Below, in pieces: positions 8,725 through 18,254 of a stretch of 64,000 nt of DNA. The position numbers were made by a program, and so were the translations under genes. The notes under the pieces are model-generated. The model worked only from the letters and a program-made list of their open reading frames with translations. It was not told the origin of the DNA and did not search any database. Origin of the DNA: Nocardioides lianchengensis (GTDB lineage: Bacteria > Actinomycetota > Actinomycetes > Propionibacteriales > Nocardioidaceae); contig NZ_FMZM01000001.1 in NCBI RefSeq assembly GCF_900101465.1, forward strand, positions 620,001-684,000, given 5' to 3'. Numbering within the stretch: the stretch's first letter is position 1; every line of letters begins with the position of its first letter.

Positions 8725-9951
8725 ATGCCGCGAGACGTCCTCAGCCAGGCCCAGGCCCGCCGGGTCGCGCTGGCGGCGCAGGGCTTCCTCGACAAGCGCC
8801 ACACCGTGCCCACGATGCGCACCTTCGCGCGCACGCTCACCCGCACCGGGGTGCTCCAGGTCGACTCGGTCAACGTCCTGCAGCGGGCGCACTACATGCC
8901 GCTCTACTCGCGGATGGGTCCCTACGACGTCGACCTGCTGCGTCGGGCCGCCGAGCAGCGGCCGCGTCGCCTGGTCGAGTACTGGGCGCACGTGCAGGCG
9001 TTCATGCCCGTCGAGCTGTGGCCCCATCTGCAGCACCGCAGGGAGCAGTACCGCGCCAGTCGCGGCAAGTGGTGGAACGAGGTGACCGACGAGACCGCGG
9101 CCGCCCTGCTGGCCGAGGTCGCCGCCCGCGGTCCGAGCACCGCCCGCGAGCTCGACGACGGCGCCCCGCGGAGCAAGGAGCACTGGGGGTGGAACTGGTC
9201 CGAGGCCCGCAAGGGCCTCGACTACCTCTTCATGGTCGGCGACCTGGCGGTCGCCCGGCGCAACACCCAGTTCGAGGTGGTCTACGACCTGCCCGAGCGG
9301 GTGCTCCCGGCCGAGGTGCTGGCGCAGCCGACCCCGACCCGGGCCGAGGCCACGCTCGAGCTGGTCCGCCGGGCCGCGGTCTCGCACGGGGTGGCCACCG
9401 CGCAGTGCCTGAAGGACTACTACCGGATGCACGTCGACGACGTCCGGCCGGCGATCGCCTCCCTGGTCGAGGCCGGCGAGCTCCTCCCGGTGACCATCGA
9501 GGGGTGGAAGCGGCCGGCGTACCTCCACCGCGACGCGCGGCTGCCGCGCCGGGTCGGCGCGCGAGCGCTGCTCAGCCCGTTCGACCCGGTGGTCTGGGAG
9601 CGTGAGCGCACCGAGCGCATCTTCGACTTCCACTACCGGATCGAGATCTACACCCCCGCCGAGAAGCGGGTGCACGGCTACTACGTCCTGCCCTTCCTGC
9701 TCGGGGACCGGATCGTCGCGCGGGTCGACCTGAAGGCCGACCGCCGGGCGGGCGTGCTCGTCGTCCAGGGCGCGTACGCCGAGCCGGGATCACCGCCCGA
9801 GTCGGCCGAGGAGCTCGCCTCCGAGCTGGGGGTCCTGGCCGGCTGGCTGGGGCTCGCCGAGGTCCGGGTCGAGCCCCGGGGAGACCTCGCCCCCGCGCTC
9901 GTGTCCGCCGTCGTGGCCGCCGGGCTCGGACGGTTGGCACACCCCCGATAG
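8725..9951 (+). CDS. winged-helix DNA glycosylase, YcaQ/AlkX-like (HTH_42)
   Basis: Protein of 408 aa in the HTH_42 family. Members unhook DNA interstrand crosslinks and excise bulky alkylated bases (E. coli YcaQ/AlkX; Streptomyces AlkZ, which gives azinomycin self-resistance). The catalytic-type QxD motif is visible as [13 protein letters not shown] near residues 38-50, where Q and D are key in characterised members. Tandem winged-helix segments occupy the first two thirds, ending in a C-terminal domain with [16 protein letters not shown]. The start at 8725 gives the usual N-terminus ([11 protein letters not shown]). Two palindromes upstream may regulate it. The biological substrate here is not known. 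Confidence 0.88.
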   Translation: MPRDVLSQAQARRVALAAQGFLDKRHTVPTMRTFARTLTRTGVLQVDSVNVLQRAHYMPLYSRMGPYDVDLLRRAAEQRPRRLVEYWAHVQAFMPVELWPHLQHRREQYRASRGKWWNEVTDETAAALLAEVAARGPSTARELDDGAPRSKEHWGWNWSEARKGLDYLFMVGDLAVARRNTQFEVVYDLPERVLPAEVLAQPTPTRAEATLELVRRAAVSHGVATAQCLKDYYRMHVDDVRPAIASLVEAGELLPVTIEGWKRPAYLHRDARLPRRVGARALLSPFDPVVWERERTERIFDFHYRIEIYTPAEKRVHGYYVLPFLLGDRIVARVDLKADRRAGVLVVQGAYAEPGSPPESAEELASELGVLAGWLGLAEVRVEPRGDLAPALVSAVVAAGLGRLAHPR

Positions 9952-10006
9952 CATGGTCCGCGGCCCGACCCGGGGCCTGCTCGTCCTACCCAGGGAGACC
10001 CCTCTC

Positions 10007-12826
<2,820 letters not shown>

Positions 12827-12858
12827 TTCACGGTCGCGCCGAGTCGGCGTGAGTTCGG

Positions 12859-12892
12859 TGCCGAGTCGGCGCGAACTCGCGCCGACTCGGCA
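12859..12892. terminator. bidirectional hairpin after secA (GCCGAGTC family, copy 1)
   Basis: Perfect 16-bp arms beginning TGCCGAGTCGGCGCGA with AC at the centre, followed by CATTTCC. It lies between convergent secA and the Rv3235-like gene. A partial extra arm, CGCCGAGTCGGCGTGAG, precedes it. Related hairpins occur at 34060 and 55331. Confidence 0.75.
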
Positions 12893-12905
12893 TTTCCGGG
12901 GGTGC

Positions 12906-13436
12906 TCAGGCCCACTGGAGGGCGGTGCAGATCCAGCGCGGGGTGGCCTCGTGGCGGGTGCGCTTCAGCTCGAAGCGGGCGGCCAGGGCCCGCGAGCGCT
13001 CGCCGTACCGCACGTGCACGCTGACCTCGACGACGCCGCGGTCCACGAAGCAGCTGTGGATGCTGAGGACCTGGGGGCGGACGGGCTGGACCCGAGCGGT
13101 GGCGGGCTGGTGGCCCCCTGCGCGGGCAACGAGGAGCGCCCGGCGCTGCAGGTCGGCGTAGACCTCCCCGGTCGTCCAGCGCAGCAGCTGGGTCGCCGGC
13201 CGGTCACCGCCGACGATCTCGACGGCGGCCTGGGCGAACCGGTGGGCCCAGCGCTCGACCTCGCGGCGGCGCCGTACGTCGACCGGGGTGGGGTCGCCCG
13301 GCCCGGGAGCGGGCGTCGCAGCCACCCGGGGCGGCTGCTGGCGGGGCTGGAGGTCGAGCGCGAGCGTGCCCTGCACGCTGGCGACTGGGACCGGCACCCG
13401 GAGCTGGACGACATTGTCGGGACGGGACGTGCTCAT
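12906..13436 (-). CDS. Rv3235 family protein
   Basis: Conserved actinobacterial protein of 176 aa of unknown function, resembling Rv3235, which also lies near secA1 in mycobacteria. The first 60 residues are Pro/Ala-rich and probably disordered. The rest has an alpha+beta pattern with RWAHRFAQAAVEIVGGDRPA, a hallmark QLLRWTTGEVY and VVEVSVHVRYGERSRALAARFE, and it ends in RWICTALQWA. There is no signal peptide or membrane segment. Its ATG (13436) overlaps the stop of the LysM gene (ATGA), so the two are translationally coupled. Confidence 0.8.
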   Translation of the reverse strand: MSTSRPDNVVQLRVPVPVASVQGTLALDLQPRQQPPRVAATPAPGPGDPTPVDVRRRREVERWAHRFAQAAVEIVGGDRPATQLLRWTTGEVYADLQRRALLVARAGGHQPATARVQPVRPQVLSIHSCFVDRGVVEVSVHVRYGERSRALAARFELKRTRHEATPRWICTALQWA

Positions 13437-14044
13437 GACGGCTCCTGCGGGGACGGGGGCAGCCGGAGTCGCTGCCCGGGGCGGATCAGGTCGGGATCCG
13501 GTCCGACGACGGACCGGTTGAGTCGGTAGAGCTCCCGCCAGCGCCGGTCGACCTGCGCCGGGGAGGCGGTCGGGCCCAGCTCGCGCTCCGCCAGGGCCCA
13601 GAGGGTGTCGCCGGGCCGGACGGTCCTCGCCGCCGGCAGCGGTACGACGACCGCGGGCGCCGGACCACCGAGCGCCCGGTCGGGGAGCGGCAGTCCGGCC
13701 AGCCCGGGGTCGGCCGCGGCCGGCCCGGCGAGCCCCGCGGCCAGGGACGCGCCGCAGGCGAGCAGCACCGCTCGTCGCCAGGACGCGGGCACTGCGCGGG
13801 TCAGGCCCACCCGACCCCGAGCGACTTCGAGCACGACGGTGGTCGTGACGAGCCAGGCCCACCCGGCGCAGGCCAGCAGGATCACCGAACCGGCGCGGAC
13901 GAGTGCTGTCGCGAGGTCCGTGCCGGGTCCGCCCGCGAGGGCGACGGCGTCTGCGCGCAGCGCCACGCCGGCGAGCACCGCAGCAGCGGTGGTGGCGAGC
14001 CACACCAGGGTGCAGCGCAGCGGAGGTGCGCAGGCGGTGTTCAT
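13433..14044 (-). CDS. LysM domain membrane protein
   Basis: Membrane protein of 203 aa with a C-terminal LysM module. Hydrophobic segments are near residues 8-28, 45-70 and 85-108. LysM covers about 143-198 (TVRPGDTLWALAERELGP to LIRPGQRLRLPP). LysM binds peptidoglycan or chitin-like glycans, so it probably anchors to the wall from the membrane. ATG at 14044 has AAAGG seven bases upstream. It is the first gene of a two-gene minus-strand unit with the Rv3235-like gene. The promoter lies in an AT-rich patch with 10-bp spaced direct repeats. Confidence 0.82.
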   Translation of the reverse strand: MNTACAPPLRCTLVWLATTAAAVLAGVALRADAVALAGGPGTDLATALVRAGSVILLACAGWAWLVTTTVVLEVARGRVGLTRAVPASWRRAVLLACGASLAAGLAGPAAADPGLAGLPLPDRALGGPAPAVVVPLPAARTVRPGDTLWALAERELGPTASPAQVDRRWRELYRLNRSVVGPDPDLIRPGQRLRLPPSPQEPS

Positions 14045-14052
14045 CCGAGAAC

Positions 14053-14097
14053 CTTTGCGTTTGCTTCTGTTTGCTTCAGTCAAAGCGTTTTTACAGA
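14053..14097 (-). promoter_or_regulatory. AT-rich promoter region with direct repeats before the LysM gene
   Basis: GTTTGCTTC occurs at 14059-14067 and again at 14069-14077, exactly 10 bp apart (one helical turn), followed by a T-run. This is the most AT-rich patch in the area. Direct repeats in phase suggest a regulator that stacks along one DNA face; BldC-like proteins do this, but no such gene is in the window. Confidence 0.4.
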
Positions 14098-14147
14098 AGT
14101 CGTCAACGGCTTGTCCCCAGGCGCTGTTCATGTGGCAGGGTCGGACC

Positions 14148-14684
14148 ATGGCCTGGGAGGACGATCTCTTCGCGCTGCTCGACGACCTCGAGCAGCAGGC
14201 CGACGCGCTGTACGACGCGGAGCGGGCGCCGGAGCTGGCCGACCGGAGCCGGGCGGAGTACCAGCAGGTCACGCTGGCGAGCCGGCTGATGGCGTCGGTG
14301 GGGCGCGAGGTCGGGCTGGAGGTGGCCGGGGTCGGTGCCGTGGCCGGCGTCCTGGAGCGGGTCGCCGACGGGTGGTGCCTGGTGCGCGGGGCGGACCAGG
14401 ACTGGGTGGTGACGATGACCGCGGTGCGCTCGGTCAGCGGCGCCTCGGACCGTGCCGTCCCCGAGGTGGCCTGGTCACCGCTGGCCCGGCTGGGCCGGGC
14501 GTCGGTGCTGCGCCGCCTGGCCGAGGCGGGAGAGCGGTGCGTGCTCCACGACACCGCCGGAGGCCGGGTCGACGGGATCCCGCGGCGAGTCGGGGCCGAC
14601 TTCGTCGAGGTCGCGGTGGGTGAGGACGCCCGGGTGGTGCTGGTCGCGTTCGCGACCCTGGCGGCGGTGCAGAGCCGGGACTGA
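14148..14684 (+). CDS. hypothetical conserved protein, divergent from LysM gene
   Basis: Protein of 178 aa with no domain I can name. The N-terminal 45 residues are strongly acidic and helical (WEDDLFALLDDLEQQADALYDAE). The remainder is a beta-rich alternation of Val/Gly/Arg segments such as GVLERVADGWCLVRGADQDWVV and RRVGADFVEVAVGEDARVV, resembling a small barrel or SH3-like fold. There are no membrane segments. An in-frame ATG at 14130 would add six residues. Codon use is typical of real genes here. It is followed by a repeat-filled spacer. Confidence 0.75.
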   Translation: MAWEDDLFALLDDLEQQADALYDAERAPELADRSRAEYQQVTLASRLMASVGREVGLEVAGVGAVAGVLERVADGWCLVRGADQDWVVTMTAVRSVSGASDRAVPEVAWSPLARLGRASVLRRLAEAGERCVLHDTAGGRVDGIPRRVGADFVEVAVGEDARVVLVAFATLAAVQSRD

Positions 14685-14710
14685 CGAGTCAGTGTCGCCG
14701 ATCGGGCCCC

Positions 14711-14910
14711 GACACGCCGGTCGCGACCTCGTGCCCTTCGATACGACGCTCGTACCTCACGTCACTCAGGGCATCGCCTCGGTCGCGCGGCTCGCTCGAC
14801 CACCATCAGCGGGTCCGCTGGCGCGTCCCCTGGCCTCGACACGCCGGTCGCGACCTCGTGCCTCGGTCGCGCGGCTCGCTCGACCACCACCAGCGGGTCC
14901 GCTGGCGCGT
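14711..14910. repeat. two direct copies of a dispersed repeat
   Basis: Block A, GACACGCCGGTCGCGACC and onward, is at 14711-14735 and 14838-14862. Block B (50 bp, starting CCTCGGTCGCGCGG) is at 14777-14826 and 14861-14910 with one mismatch. The complement of the same sequence is at 37039-37092. The spacer 14685-14915 holds nothing else recognisable. Confidence 0.8.
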
Positions 14911-14915
14911 ACCCG

Positions 14916-15251
14916 CTAAGTCGCGTCGACGTCGTACGGGGGGACCTCGCCGTCGCCGAGCGGGCGCAGGCCGCGCCGCTTCGGGGCGCTCTCCTCCGCC
15001 TCGGCGTCCTCCATCGCCTCGACGATGTGCTTGCGCACGATCGCGCGCGGGTCGAGGTCGCGCAGCTCGAGGTCGGAGTACTCCGGGCCCAGCTCGTCAC
15101 GGAGCTCGTCGCGGGCCTGGTTGGCGAAGCGGCGGGCGTGGCGCAGCATGGCGCCCGCCTGCTTGGCCAGCTCCGGCAGCCGGTCCGGGCCGAAGACGAG
15201 AACCGCCACGAACGCGATGACCGCGAACTCCGGCAGGCCGACCCCGAACAC
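14916..15251 (-). CDS. tatB: Sec-independent translocase TatB
   Basis: Tat export component of 111 aa. A single N-terminal membrane helix (MFGVGLPEFAVIAFVAVLVF) is followed by the conserved GPDRLPELAKQAG hinge and amphipathic helix, then a charged tail. The TatB family glutamate (PEFAVI) and the GP motif are present. It works with TatC to receive twin-arginine substrates. The GTG start at 15251 lies three bases after the mrp stop, so it is translated from the mrp transcript. Separation of tatB from tatAC is usual in actinobacteria. Confidence 0.92.
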   Translation of the reverse strand: MFGVGLPEFAVIAFVAVLVFGPDRLPELAKQAGAMLRHARRFANQARDELRDELGPEYSDLELRDLDPRAIVRKHIVEAMEDAEAEESAPKRRGLRPLGDGEVPPYDVDAT

Positions 15252-15254
15252 GGC

Positions 15255-16418
15255 TCAGAACTTACTGGTCGGCGTGAGGCCGAGCTGCAGGCCGGCCAGC
15301 CCGCGGCCACGACCGGACAGCGTGGCCGCGACACCGGACAGCTCGCGGGCGGCCGGGGCGGTCGGGTCGGACTCGACGATCGGCTTGCCGATGTCCCCGC
15401 CCTCGCGCAGCGACACGTCGAGCGGGATCCGGCCGAGCACCGGGACGTCGTACCCGAAGCGGGCCGAGAGGGTGGCCGCGACCCGGTCGCCACCGCCGGA
15501 GCCGAAGATCTCCAGCCGGTGGTCCTTGCCCTCCGGGGTGCAGTGCGGGCAGGGGAGGTAGCTCATGTTCTCGACGACGCCGACGACGCGCTGGTGCATC
15601 ATCGAGGCCATCGTGCCGGCGCGCTCGGCGACCTCGGCGGCGGCCTCCTGCGGGGTGGTCACCACGACCACCTCGGCGCCGGGCAGGTGCTGGCCGAGCG
15701 AGATCGCGACGTCGCCGGTGCCGGGCGGCAGGTCGAGCAGCAACACGTCGAGGTCGCCCCAGTAGACGTCGGCGAGCATCTGGACCAGGGCCCGGTCGAG
15801 CATCGGGCCGCGCCAGGCGACGACCTGGTCGCGGCGCGGCTTCAGCATCCCGATCGAGATGACCGAGACGCCGGACGCGGTCGGCACCGGCATGATCAGA
15901 TCGTCGACCTGGGTCGGACGCGAGTCGGCCACCCCGAGCATCGCGGGCACCGAGTGGCCGTAGATGTCGGCGTCGACGACGCCGACCTTCAGCCCCTCCT
16001 TCGCCAGTGAGAGGGCCAGGTTGACGGTCACCGAGGACTTGCCGACGCCGCCCTTGCCGCTGGCGATCGCGTAGACCTTCGTCAGCGACCCGGGCTGCGC
16101 GAAGGGGATCTCGCGCTGGGCCTTGCCGTCGCTGAGGATCTCCTTCAGGCCCGCCCGCTGCTCGGCGCTCATCACGCCCAGGGTGAGGTCGACGCCGCTG
16201 ATGCCGTCGACGTTCGCCACGGCGGCCGTGACGTCACGGTTGATGGTGTCCTTGAGCGGGCAGCCGGCGACGGTCAGCAGCACCGTGAGGTGCACGAGGC
16301 CTGCGTCGTCGATCTCGACGGTGTCGACCATCCCCAGCTCGGTGATGGGCCGCTTGATCTCCGGGTCGTTGACCGTGGCGAGCGCGGCGTTGACCTGCTC
16401 GAGAAGGGCGGTGCTCAT
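15255..16418 (-). CDS. mrp: Mrp/ApbC family Fe-S cluster carrier ATPase
   Basis: P-loop ATPase of 387 aa that binds and transfers iron-sulfur clusters. The N-terminal MIP18/DUF59 domain (about 1-90) includes DPEIKRPITELGM and a Cys in TVAGCPL. The deviant Walker A ASGKGGVGKSS is near residue 120. The Switch-like DADIYGHSVP and DLPPGTGD motifs follow, and the cluster-binding pair is CPHC in MSYLPCPHCTPEG. ATG at 16418 gives the family N-terminus. It is part of a minus-strand operon between the DUF1003 gene and tatB. Confidence 0.94.
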   Translation of the reverse strand: MSTALLEQVNAALATVNDPEIKRPITELGMVDTVEIDDAGLVHLTVLLTVAGCPLKDTINRDVTAAVANVDGISGVDLTLGVMSAEQRAGLKEILSDGKAQREIPFAQPGSLTKVYAIASGKGGVGKSSVTVNLALSLAKEGLKVGVVDADIYGHSVPAMLGVADSRPTQVDDLIMPVPTASGVSVISIGMLKPRRDQVVAWRGPMLDRALVQMLADVYWGDLDVLLLDLPPGTGDVAISLGQHLPGAEVVVVTTPQEAAAEVAERAGTMASMMHQRVVGVVENMSYLPCPHCTPEGKDHRLEIFGSGGGDRVAATLSARFGYDVPVLGRIPLDVSLREGGDIGKPIVESDPTAPAARELSGVAATLSGRGRGLAGLQLGLTPTSKF

Positions 16419-16429
16419 GATCCCCGAGT

Positions 16430-16960
16430 CTAGGTGCTGGGTCGTCCCGGCTCGTCTTCGGCGGCGTGAGACTCGGCACGCTCGTCGAGCTCGCTGAGCA
16501 GCGAGCGCAGCTCGGAGCGCAGGAAGTCGCGGGTCGCGACCTCGCCGACGGCCATCCGCAGCGACGCGACCTCGCGGGCCAGGAACTCCATGTCGGCGTG
16601 CGCCCGGGCGTCGGCCTGGCGGTCCTGCTCGGCGATCACCCGGTCGCGGGCCTCCTGGCGGTTCTGGGCCAGCAGGATCAGCGGAGCGGCGTACGACGCC
16701 TGCAGGCTGAGCATCAGGGTGAGGAAGATGAACGGGTAGTCGTCCCAGCGCGCCGCCTCGGGGGCGACGAGGTTCCACACCACCCAGATCACGACGAACC
16801 CGGTCATGTAGAGCAGGAACTTCGCCGTCCCCATGAAACGGGCGAACTGCTCGGCGAACACGCCGAAGGTGTCGGAGTCGTACGCCGGGCGCCGGACCAG
16901 GGGGCGGCGGCGCAGCTCGCGGGGCGCGTCCAGCCGGGTGCGCGGCGACCGGTCAGCCAT
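16430..16960 (-). CDS. DUF1003 family membrane protein
   Basis: Inner membrane protein of 176 aa. It begins with a basic region, then FAEQFARFMGTAKFLLYMT and two membrane helices (about 45-68 and 78-98), with the family loop containing WDDYPFIFLTLMLSLQASYAAPLI, followed by a long charged coiled-coil tail (about 100-165). DUF1003 proteins are widespread and unassigned. Its start overlaps the end of the MgtE-N/CBS gene by eight bases, a pairing common in actinobacteria, which hints at joint function in membrane or divalent-cation physiology. Confidence 0.88.
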   Translation of the reverse strand: MADRSPRTRLDAPRELRRRPLVRRPAYDSDTFGVFAEQFARFMGTAKFLLYMTGFVVIWVVWNLVAPEAARWDDYPFIFLTLMLSLQASYAAPLILLAQNRQEARDRVIAEQDRQADARAHADMEFLAREVASLRMAVGEVATRDFLRSELRSLLSELDERAESHAAEDEPGRPST

Positions 16961-18254
16961 GGCCGCCTCCCGGTCGTCCGGGGCGGGCCTGGCGGCCCTG
17001 GCGGCGCTCGGTCGAGCGGATGGCCTGGTCGCGCCAGCCCTCGGGCAGCATGTGGTCGAGCAGGTCGTCGACGCTGACCGCGCCGACCAGATGGCCGGCG
17101 TCGTCGACGACGGGCGCGGCGACCAGGTTGTAGGTCGCGAGGTGGGCCGCGACCTGGTCGATGGTCGCCTCGGGGCGCAGCGGGTCCATGGAGTCGTCGA
17201 GCGCGCCCGCGACCAGGGTCGAGGGCGGCTCGCGGAGCAGTCGCTGGATGTGGGCCACCCCGAGGAAGCGCCCGGTGGGAGTCTCCAGGGGTGGCCGGCA
17301 GACGTAGACCAGTGCGGCGAGGGCCGGCGTCAGCTCGGGGTTGCGGACGTGGGCGAGCGCGTCGGCGATGGTCGCGTCCGGGCCCAGGATGACCGGCTCG
17401 GGCGTCATCATGGCGCCCGCGGTGTTCTCGACGTACGACATCAGGCGCCGGACGTCCTCGGCCTCCTCGGGCTCCATCAGCTCGAGGAGCGCCTCGGCGG
17501 TCTCGGGGGAGAGCTCCGCGATCAGGTCGGCGGCGTCGTCGGGCGACATCTCCTCCAGAACGTCGGCCGCGCGCTCGGAGTCGAGGTGGCTGAGGATCTC
17601 GACCTGGTCCTCCTCGGGCAGCTCCTCGAGGACGTCGGCGAGCCGCTCGTCGTCGAGTGCCGCCACGACCGCCGTACGACGCTCGAGGGGGAGGTCGTGG
17701 ATCATGTTGGCCGCGTCGGCGGGCCGCATCTCGTTGAGCGCGTGCACCAGGTGGGTGGCGCCCTGGGACTCCTCGCGGCGGCTCAGCCCCTCGACGTCGC
17801 GCCACTCCACGACATGGGTCTGCCCGCGGCGGCGCAGGCCCTTGGCCGGCTCCTGGACGGCCACCCGGCTGAGGACCCAGTCGCGGTTGCGGGCCTGCTC
17901 CATCGCGACGTCGTACACGACGCCGGAGACGCCGCTGGAGGAGATCGTCACGGTGCGGTCGAGCATCTGGCCGATCACCAGGGTCTCGGTCGAGCGCTGC
18001 TCGAAGCGACGCATGTTGAGCAGGCCCGTCGTGTAGACCTGGCCGGCGTCGATGTTGGTCACCCGGGTCATGGGGACGAAGATCCGTCGCCGACCGAAGA
18101 CCTCGGCCACCAAGCCCAGCACCCGGGGCTGGCTGACCTCCGAGCGGATCGCCACGACGAGGTCGCGGACCTTGCCGACCTGGTCGCCCTGGGGGTCGAA
18201 GATGGGCAGGCCGACCAGGCGGGCGACGTAGACCCGCGCGGGTGTGGTGCTCAT
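16953..18254 (-). CDS. PRC-barrel, MgtE-N and CBS domain protein without transporter domain
   Basis: Soluble protein of 433 aa. A PRC-barrel-like N-terminus (about 5-80, GLPIFDPQGDQVGKVRDLVV) leads to a MgtE N-terminal superhelical domain (about 165-275, with repeated acidic helices such as DERLADVLEELPEEDQVEIL) and a CBS pair (about 280-410). In MgtE channels these cytosolic domains sense Mg2+ and gate the pore, but no membrane domain follows here. A Gly/Arg-rich tail ends the protein. It overlaps both neighbours (ATGA with the upstream nuclease-like gene). A regulatory role in Mg2+ or nucleotide sensing is inferred. Confidence 0.88.
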   Translation of the reverse strand: MSTTPARVYVARLVGLPIFDPQGDQVGKVRDLVVAIRSEVSQPRVLGLVAEVFGRRRIFVPMTRVTNIDAGQVYTTGLLNMRRFEQRSTETLVIGQMLDRTVTISSSGVSGVVYDVAMEQARNRDWVLSRVAVQEPAKGLRRRGQTHVVEWRDVEGLSRREESQGATHLVHALNEMRPADAANMIHDLPLERRTAVVAALDDERLADVLEELPEEDQVEILSHLDSERAADVLEEMSPDDAADLIAELSPETAEALLELMEPEEAEDVRRLMSYVENTAGAMMTPEPVILGPDATIADALAHVRNPELTPALAALVYVCRPPLETPTGRFLGVAHIQRLLREPPSTLVAGALDDSMDPLRPEATIDQVAAHLATYNLVAAPVVDDAGHLVGAVSVDDLLDHMLPEGWRDQAIRSTERRQGRQARPGRPGGGHG

